Source: Fidelibacterota bacterium (GTDB lineage Bacteria > Fidelibacterota > UBA2242 > JAFGTP01). From it: a DNA stretch of 12,624 bases. Position numbers and translations under genes: made by a program. Positions 7,347 to 12,624 of this stretch are shown one piece after another. The notes under the pieces were generated by a model. The model did not search any database. It worked only from the letters and a program-made list of their open reading frames with translations, and was not told the origin of the DNA. The stretch covers positions 1 through 12,624 of the forward strand of contig JAIPJV010000027.1 in assembly GCA_021734005.1 (NCBI GenBank). Reading direction: 5' to 3'. The first letter of the stretch is position 1; every line of letters starts with the position of its first letter.

Positions 7347-9986
7347 TTATTTTTGACCAAAGGCTACTGAGCATCCTACGAGAATCTTGCGGGGTGCATT
7401 ATAAAAGTCCGGTCTAGTGTAGAATTCTTCCTCTGTTTTTATTCCAGTATAAGTTTGGAAATTCATGTCATAATTGTAATCAGCCCGACCACTAGAAGAA
7501 TAAACAGTGTGAGGATTCTGACTATCAGTTAAATTATAAACTTTGAGATATGGTGAAATCGTATAATTACCAAGATTAAAATCTTTGGAAATCTTCAAGT
7601 CTACAGTAAATTTATAAGGCATGCGTTCACCATTTACAATACGATTTTCATAACGGGCAGAAGAACGTGTATAGGGTTTGCCACTTCCATATCTTGCTAT
7701 CAAAGTGATTAGATAACCTCTTTGTCTCGTACTAGAGCTAACATTTAGAGAATGCCTTCTATCCCAATTTAATGGTCTTCTCCTTCGTACAGATTGAATA
7801 GGAGGGTCTTGCTGGTTATTGATCCATTCATCTTCTGGATTGGAAGCATTTCCTGTAGCCTTTTGATAAGTATAGTCAATTGTAAAACTTATTCCACCCG
7901 GTTGAGCTTTTTTATCGAGAGCTACAGTAATACCTTTTACATTAGCATAGTCCCGATTAATATACCGCCAATACTTGCCACCATAAATATCATTCCTGGT
8001 CTCCAGACCAACCAGGTCTCGTATATCCTTATTATAAACTGTCAGATCAACAGAAAATAGATTTGATAGAGCCTGCTTTAAACCAAGCTCATAACTAATT
8101 GTTTTTTCCGGCTTAAGTTCAGAATTTCCCATAATATTGTAGCGTCCCTGAGGGGGCTGATCGCCCTGAAGCTGTACAAGAGAAACTTCGAAATCAGGAT
8201 TAATATACAAATACTGGTAACTAGGGACCTGGAAAAAATGGCCATAGGAAAAATGGATCACTCCCTGATCAGTAATAGGGTAGGCTATCCCCAGCCGGGG
8301 ACTAATTTTCCATGTAGATTCAGCATCCAATTTTTCTGCATTCTCTGTATCGTAAAATTGAGCAGGCACCTTTCCATCAGGATAAAAATAATCATATCGC
8401 ACACCAGCATTCACAATCATATCTTCAATTTCCAATTTGTCCTGAATGTAGGCTGATATCTGAACAGGATCATGGGTATATTCATTATTATACCAGGAAG
8501 CCTGTGAAGGCATCTGCAGGTTATTGTCATCATCAAAATATAATTGATATTCATGCAGCCAGAGTTTATTACGCTTGTATTTAAACCCAGTTTTGACCTT
8601 ATTTGTTTTGTTAACCTGAGAAGTGAGATCCACTTTTCCAATATAAGTGTAATTTTTTCGATAATGATGCCACATCCGCATACCACCTGTTGAAAAGCCT
8701 GTTGCTCCGGTTCCAATCAAATACTCGATTGGATAATAGTTCTCATTAGATTTATTTTTTTCAGCATATTGCTCAAATTTTGTATAAGCCCGGGATAGGT
8801 TAAAAGTTATATAAGTTTTAGGACTAAATTGATGGTTATACTGGAGTGAATTTTGGTAACTATAGCGTTTATACTCATAATTACCCTCTGGATTAAATTT
8901 AAATAAGTGGTCATAATAAGAAAAATCATCATCCTGATAGAAAAATGACATACTCAGCTTATCATTTTGGAACAATCTATAGGTGAGTTTGCCCTGAAGC
9001 GTTTTCTTGTTGTCATAGTTCATGGCTACATTTTCACTGTCACCTGTGGATTCTATATAATTGCCTGCTTCAGAAAAATTACTTGAGTCCCGGGGCATAA
9101 ATAATCGTCGGCCATATAGCCAGCCCTTATCCTGATTGGAGCGACCAATTATTGAAAAGGTTAAGTTATTGACCAGTGGTATAGGTCCCTGAAGAGAAAA
9201 CTGGGTATTATTAATTGAAAGTGGATTAACTTTGTTAGCATTTAAATATAAATCATCATTATTACTATAATAATCGCCGCCATAGGCTGTCACCTTCCCT
9301 GTGAAATAATCCTTTCCTTCTTTAGTAACAATGTTAACAATTCCTGACATAGCCTGGCCATATTCAGCATTAAAGGTTCCGCTGATAACTTCGACCTCCT
9401 CAACAAGATCGCTTTCAACCTGAAAAGGTATATCACCAGAATAAGCGCTATTCATTTGCACTCCATCTACTATATACTGTACTTCACCACTTCGACCACC
9501 CCGAAAGTGACCGTCAATAACTCCAGCCTGCAACGAAACAACCTCGTTGAGTTCAACAGCCTGGAGACCTTCAACCTCATCGGATCCCACACGAAAGGAA
9601 GTTGATGTGACATCTTTTTTTACGATTGGAGTTTTGGCTGTTACTACAATTTCTTCCCCTTCAATAGTACTTTCTTCCATATCAAAATCAATATTAGTAG
9701 TCAGATCAACCATTATTTGAACTTCTTTTTTTATAATGGTCTTGTATCCGATCATTGTGGCTTTGACAGTGTATTTTCCTGGAGGAATATTAAGAATACT
9801 GTAATAGCCTTCACTGTCAGTCGCTGCTCCCATATCAGAACCTTCAACCACAATATTGACTCCCATCATCGGTTCGCCTGTGCTTGCATCAATTGCTCTA
9901 CCGGCCAGCTTACCGGTTGTTCCGGAAAAAAGACTTGCTGTCAGAATTAAAAATATTAGGATAAAACGTGGTAGAGCATCTTTCAT
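7347..9986 (-). CDS. TonB-dependent receptor with carboxypeptidase-regulatory N-terminal domain
   Basis: This is an 879-residue outer-membrane active transporter, energised by TonB-ExbB-ExbD. A signal peptide covers residues 1-22. Residues about 24-104 are a CarbopepD_reg-like domain (GKLAGRAIDASTGEPMMGVN, then GYYSILNIPPGKYTVKATMIGY). Residues 112-117 (EIVVTA) look like a TonB box. The plug spans about 118-225 with the usual signatures GEVQYIVDGVQMNS, EEVEVISGTFNAEYGQAMSG and IVNIVTKEG. The remainder is the barrel, with YGHFFQVPSYQYLY, NSELKPEKTISYELGLK and RRPLNWDRRHSLN typical of late strands and loops. At about 880 residues and with no SusD gene beside it, it is not a classical SusC. I chose the ATG at 9986 because AAAGGA lies 6 bases upstream; an in-frame GTG at 10001 would add five residues but has no ribosome binding site. 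The substrate is unknown; context suggests polymer breakdown products. The last residues (VAFGQK) lack the usual terminal aromatic. Confidence 0.93.
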   Translation of the reverse strand: MKDALPRFILIFLILTASLFSGTTGKLAGRAIDASTGEPMMGVNIVVEGSDMGAATDSEGYYSILNIPPGKYTVKATMIGYKTIIKKEVQIMVDLTTNIDFDMEESTIEGEEIVVTAKTPIVKKDVTSTSFRVGSDEVEGLQAVELNEVVSLQAGVIDGHFRGGRSGEVQYIVDGVQMNSAYSGDIPFQVESDLVEEVEVISGTFNAEYGQAMSGIVNIVTKEGKDYFTGKVTAYGGDYYSNNDDLYLNANKVNPLSINNTQFSLQGPIPLVNNLTFSIIGRSNQDKGWLYGRRLFMPRDSSNFSEAGNYIESTGDSENVAMNYDNKKTLQGKLTYRLFQNDKLSMSFFYQDDDFSYYDHLFKFNPEGNYEYKRYSYQNSLQYNHQFSPKTYITFNLSRAYTKFEQYAEKNKSNENYYPIEYLIGTGATGFSTGGMRMWHHYRKNYTYIGKVDLTSQVNKTNKVKTGFKYKRNKLWLHEYQLYFDDDNNLQMPSQASWYNNEYTHDPVQISAYIQDKLEIEDMIVNAGVRYDYFYPDGKVPAQFYDTENAEKLDAESTWKISPRLGIAYPITDQGVIHFSYGHFFQVPSYQYLYINPDFEVSLVQLQGDQPPQGRYNIMGNSELKPEKTISYELGLKQALSNLFSVDLTVYNKDIRDLVGLETRNDIYGGKYWRYINRDYANVKGITVALDKKAQPGGISFTIDYTYQKATGNASNPEDEWINNQQDPPIQSVRRRRPLNWDRRHSLNVSSSTRQRGYLITLIARYGSGKPYTRSSARYENRIVNGERMPYKFTVDLKISKDFNLGNYTISPYLKVYNLTDSQNPHTVYSSSGRADYNYDMNFQTYTGIKTEEEFYTRPDFYNAPRKILVGCSVAFGQK

Positions 9987-9992
9987 TTTTAT

Positions 9993-9998
9993 TCCTTT
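9993..9998 (-). promoter_or_regulatory. Ribosome binding site that sets the TonB receptor start
   Basis: The minus strand reads AAAGGA, then six bases, then ATG at 9986. The site lies inside the five codons that would be added by starting at the in-frame GTG at 10001. This argues that 9986 is the true start and 10001 is not. Confidence 0.7.
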
Positions 9999-10031
9999 CA
10001 CAATCTATTCTACTGAATAATACTCAATATA

Positions 10032-10071
10032 ATCATGATTCAGCCCGCTATATTGCGAGCTGAATCATGAT
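10032..10071 (-). terminator. Strong intercistronic hairpin, possible partial terminator or mRNA stabiliser
   Basis: A perfect 13-base inverted repeat (ATCATGATTCAGC at 10032-10044, its complement at 10059-10071) encloses a further 3-base pairing (10046-10048 with 10055-10057) and a 6-base loop. The two arms are separated by one opposed pair, 10045/10058. That pair is C/A on the plus strand but U-G in minus-strand RNA, so the minus transcript forms a continuous 17-pair stem. A G-U pair (10072/10031) can add one more. The hairpin begins 14 bases after the stop of the 828-residue gene. Only a weak U-rich stretch (UAUAUU) follows, so full intrinsic termination is doubtful. It more likely lowers read-through into the TonB receptor gene, protects the 3' end of the upstream message, or both. 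Confidence 0.65.
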
Positions 10072-10085
10072 CTATGTACTTTAAA

Positions 10086-12572
10086 TTATCTTAAAAGAAC
10101 CATTTTCCTGCTCATACGGGTATTCCCGTTGCTCAGGACATAAATATACATTCCGGAAGGAACTGCATTACCCTGCTGGTCAACAGCATTCCAGGTCACT
10201 GTATGAGGACCTTTATTCATGCGTCCATCAACTAGAGTCTTTACCTGTTGTCCCAGAATATTATAAATGGTGAGTTTTACTTTCTGCTGGGCAGGCATGA
10301 TAAAACTGATATTTGTGGTGGGATTAAAAGGATTAGGATAGTTCTGCTTGAGTTCGAATTGATTGGGTTTGGCGGCAATTTCCTGTGGTTGTTCAACTGA
10401 CACAGGGCTTGTTACCATCTTGTGAACTCCAAAATCGTCAAAATAGGCAGTTCCAGTTGGATGAGAAGTAAAACGAGCACGGACAGAAATACCGGTCGCG
10501 CCTTCAGGAGCTTTTTCTGCTACTTCATAAAGCGTCCAATCTTTACTGGATTCTGTCTGATCTACATAAACGAACTTATCACCACCTAAAGTTGTCCATC
10601 CTTTTTCGATATCATCGTCAGCATGGAAGAAATAGCACAAACCTAATCTTTTATCAAGTCTTTCTTTGGTAATATAGGTAGGCTCAAAAGTTGAAGAATC
10701 GTTAACGCCTTCAGTTTTGACCCAAACGCCGACCTTGTACCATTCTCCAGCTTCTACTGGTGCAGGGGTTGAATAATAGACAATTTCAGAGCTGGAGTTA
10801 GTTGTATCAGGTTTAAACAGTTCTGCTGAATAGGATCCTGTGTGAGCAGCATTATCTTCAACAATACCATAGGAACCATTATTGGCATCATACCAGTTCA
10901 TCCATTCATCCACAGTTTCTGCGCCAGCATTGAAGGGCCACATTGTCCAACTATCTGTTGTGTTGCAACCAATATCATCAAAATAAACTGTTCCGGTTGC
11001 ATCTTTGCCCATCTGCAATTTAACCGTTACTGTGGCTGGTTCTTCTGCTATATTAGCAACTACACCAGTTACCTGGGTCCAATCCATATCAGCACTGGAT
11101 TGATCAACCCATACATTTTGAGTGGTCAAAACATCACCGGTAGAATTCTTGAATTCATAAACAATTCCGATTTTTTCATCATCATTAGCAGGATCCGTAT
11201 TGACTCCAACAGTTTTTACATAACCGCTCAATTCGTAACTGCCAGTTCCAGCATTATTCCAGTAGAGATCAGCATTGTTATCTGAAATCCAGCCAATAGA
11301 TTCAGAGCTAGAAGAAGATTTTTCAACCATAAAAGAATAAAAACCATTATTAGAATAATCAGAGCTTACATTAATGCCATCACCAATAGTTGTATTATAA
11401 GCATTCCAGAAAGCTGGCTTTTGATTTTCTAGACCGGGATTTGCAAGGAGCTGTTCACCAGTCGCCTCAATTTTTTCCACACTAAAATCATCAAAATAGG
11501 CTGTTCCTGTAGGATTGGAGGTGAAACGAGCTCGCACTGAAATTCCTGTAGCTCCCTCTGGTGCTCTTTCTGCTACCTCATAATGGGTCCAGTCAGTAGT
11601 AGATTCTGTTTGGTTGACATAGACAAATTTATCGCCACCCAGAGTTGTCCAGCCCTTTTCAATATCATCGTCAGCATGAAAGAAATAGCACAATCCCAAT
11701 CTCTCATCAAGACGTTCTTTTTTAATATAGGTAGACTCAAAAGTTGAAGAATCATTGACACCTTCAGTTTTGACCCAAACGCCGATTTTATACCACTCGC
11801 CAGCTTCTACTGGAGCAGGGGTTGAATAATACACAATTTCAGAGCTTGAACTAGTTGTATCGGGTTTAAACAGTTCTACTGAATAGGAGCCTGTATGAGC
11901 AGCATTGTCTTCAACAATACCATAAGAACCATTATTAGCATCATACCAGTTCATCCAGCCTTCTACTGTTTCGCCACCAGCATTAAAAGGCCACATTGTC
12001 CAGCTGTCAGTAGTATTACAGCCAATGTCATCAAAATAGACTGTGCCGGTAGCGTCTTTTCCCATTTGCAATTTAATTACAACTGAAGCTGGCTCTTCTG
12101 CTATATTGGCTACAACACCAGTTACCTGAGTCCAATCCATATCAGCGCTGGATTGATCTACCCAGACATTTTGAGTTGTAAGAACATCACCAGCATCATT
12201 TTTGAACTCAAACACAATTCCAATTTTTTCATCATCATTGGCAGGATCAGTGTTGACGCCAACGGTTTTGACATAACCGCTCAATTCATAGCTTCCAGTT
12301 CCTGCATTATTCCAGTATAGATCGGCATTATTATCTGAAACCCAGCCCATGGCTTCTGAACTCGATGATGATTTTGTGACTTTAAAAGAATAGAAACCAT
12401 TGTTGGCATAATCTGAACTTACACTGACGCCTTCTCCAATAGTCGTATTATAAGCGCTCCAGAAAGCAGGTTTTTGGTCTTCAAGACCGGGATTCACCAA
12501 TATATTGGCTGCCATTAGTGATCCCGTAAAAATAAATACTAAAGCAATAATTAAAATTTTACCTTTGTTCAT
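10086..12572 (-). CDS. Secreted four-module carbohydrate-binding-like protein with T9SS type A sorting domain
   Basis: This is an 828-residue protein. The signal peptide is residues 1-21 (cleavage near SLMA-ANILV). Residues 24-719 are four jelly-roll-like units in the order A-B-A-B (about 24-188, 190-368, 375-539, 541-719). Each unit has an SSSE-type serine run, a VKT-x-GVN strand, a DW strand and a closing GT-x-YFDD. That ending is typical of CBM4/9-like carbohydrate-binding modules. Residues about 738-828 are a classic type A sorting domain: QNYPNPFNPTT, then LTIYNILGQQVKTL, then SGMYIYVLSNG, ending RKMVLLR. I see no catalytic domain, so a binding, adhesive or scaffold role on the surface or in the medium is likely. 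Ligands other than glycans are possible, since such folds also occur in adhesins. Its GGAGG ribosome site is the best in the window and a hairpin follows it, both consistent with the highest expression in the cluster. Confidence 0.88.
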   Translation of the reverse strand: MNKGKILIIALVFIFTGSLMAANILVNPGLEDQKPAFWSAYNTTIGEGVSVSSDYANNGFYSFKVTKSSSSSEAMGWVSDNNADLYWNNAGTGSYELSGYVKTVGVNTDPANDDEKIGIVFEFKNDAGDVLTTQNVWVDQSSADMDWTQVTGVVANIAEEPASVVIKLQMGKDATGTVYFDDIGCNTTDSWTMWPFNAGGETVEGWMNWYDANNGSYGIVEDNAAHTGSYSVELFKPDTTSSSSEIVYYSTPAPVEAGEWYKIGVWVKTEGVNDSSTFESTYIKKERLDERLGLCYFFHADDDIEKGWTTLGGDKFVYVNQTESTTDWTHYEVAERAPEGATGISVRARFTSNPTGTAYFDDFSVEKIEATGEQLLANPGLENQKPAFWNAYNTTIGDGINVSSDYSNNGFYSFMVEKSSSSSESIGWISDNNADLYWNNAGTGSYELSGYVKTVGVNTDPANDDEKIGIVYEFKNSTGDVLTTQNVWVDQSSADMDWTQVTGVVANIAEEPATVTVKLQMGKDATGTVYFDDIGCNTTDSWTMWPFNAGAETVDEWMNWYDANNGSYGIVEDNAAHTGSYSAELFKPDTTNSSSEIVYYSTPAPVEAGEWYKVGVWVKTEGVNDSSTFEPTYITKERLDKRLGLCYFFHADDDIEKGWTTLGGDKFVYVDQTESSKDWTLYEVAEKAPEGATGISVRARFTSHPTGTAYFDDFGVHKMVTSPVSVEQPQEIAAKPNQFELKQNYPNPFNPTTNISFIMPAQQKVKLTIYNILGQQVKTLVDGRMNKGPHTVTWNAVDQQGNAVPSGMYIYVLSNGNTRMSRKMVLLR
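10413..11441 (-). repeat. Second copy of the A-B module pair (residues 378-720)
   Basis: This is the downstream copy of a tandem duplication inside the 828-residue gene, offset 351 codons (1053 bases) from the first copy. Long protein stretches are identical to copy 1 (for example NNADLYWNNAGTGSYELSGY and TVYFDDIGCNTTDSWTMWPF). The DNA differs mostly at third codon positions. Confidence 0.9.
11460..12494 (-). repeat. First copy of the A-B module pair (residues 27-371)
   Basis: This is the upstream copy of the same tandem duplication, starting at NPGLEDQKPAFW (residue 27; the second copy has NPGLENQKPAFW at residue 378). A short linker (EATGEQLLA) joins the copies. Within each copy the A and B units also resemble each other weakly, so the gene probably grew by two successive doublings. 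Confidence 0.9.
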
Positions 12573-12579
12573 TGTCTTT

Positions 12580-12584
12580 CCTCC
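12580..12584 (-). promoter_or_regulatory. Near-consensus Shine-Dalgarno site of the 828-residue gene
   Basis: The minus strand reads AAAAAGGAGGAAAGACAATG: GGAGG with a 7-base spacer before the ATG at 12572. It is stronger than any other ribosome site in the window. A second purine-rich AAGGAGAG lies about 20 bases further upstream with no start codon in range. The remaining leader to 12624 shows no promoter I can defend, so the promoter probably lies outside the window. Confidence 0.75.
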
Positions 12585-12624
12585 TTTTTGAATTAATTTT
12601 GCTCTCCTTTTCCTGATTTTTGCT

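Noticed and set aside
7347..9986. Calling the receptor SusC and the next gene SusD
   Set aside because: The receptor is shorter than typical SusC proteins. The 1086-residue neighbour has no lipobox and no SusD-like helical pattern, and carries calcium loops and an FN3-like domain instead.
9987..10001. GTG start that would lengthen the TonB receptor by five residues
   Set aside because: The GTG has no ribosome site upstream, while the ATG at 9986 has AAAGGA at a 6-base spacing. The added codons overlap that site.
10842..12086. Similar plus-strand open frames at 10842-11285 and 11895-12086
   Set aside because: They resemble each other only because they lie opposite the two copies of the duplicated module. 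They look like antisense shadows of conserved protein sequence.
10413..12494. CRISPR-like or mobile-element repeat
   Set aside because: The repeats are in-frame, about 1 kb, contiguous and inside one gene. There are no short regularly spaced repeats, terminal inverted repeats or transposase.

Overview
The window is one unidirectional block of six genes, all on the minus strand, so transcription runs from high to low coordinates. There are no tRNA or rRNA genes, mobile elements or CRISPR arrays. Every product has an N-terminal export signal: five look like Sec signal peptides and one is a lipoprotein signal. Two proteins end in domains that resemble type IX secretion (T9SS) sorting domains. 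A PorV/PorQ-family outer-membrane protein and a TonB-dependent receptor (TBDR) with a carboxypeptidase-regulatory N-terminus are also present. Together these point to a Gram-negative member of the FCB superphylum. The moderately low GC, the clear Shine-Dalgarno sequences in front of several genes (uncommon in Bacteroidota) and the style of the 1086-residue protein suggest a lineage such as Calditrichota, KSB1, Marinimicrobia or a relative. That placement is an inference and is not proven by the window.

Layout in order of transcription. (1) 12572-10086: an 828-residue secreted protein made of four carbohydrate-binding-like jelly-roll units (A-B-A-B) and a C-terminal type A sorting domain, preceded by a near-ideal ribosome binding site. 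(2) A long hairpin fills most of the 84-97 base gap that follows. (3) 9986-7347: the TBDR. (4) 7304-4044: a 1086-residue exported protein with EF-hand-like calcium loops, a fibronectin-III-like domain and a divergent sorting-like C-terminus. (5) 4035-2659: a lipoprotein related to SurA/parvulin peptidyl-prolyl isomerases. (6) 2640-1621: the PorV/PorQ-family barrel. (7) From 1607 to the left edge: the first 535 residues of a large secreted protein that looks like an alpha/alpha-toroid glycosidase with a C-terminal beta domain. It is cut by the window.

The last four junctions are 42, 8, 18 and 13 bases, so genes 2-6 are probably co-transcribed. Gene 1 is probably also in the transcript but separated in expression level by the hairpin. 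The simplest working model is an envelope system for capturing a glycan or other polymer. An abundant surface or released binding protein and a degradative enzyme handle the polymer outside. The TBDR imports products, with the 1086-residue protein as a possible surface partner in place of SusD, which is absent. The PPIase-like lipoprotein and the PorV-like barrel would assist folding or T9SS export. This model is inferred from context; the substrate cannot be read from the sequence.

The non-coding sequence is minimal: 12573-12624 is a purine-rich leader, and no gap exceeds 300 bases.
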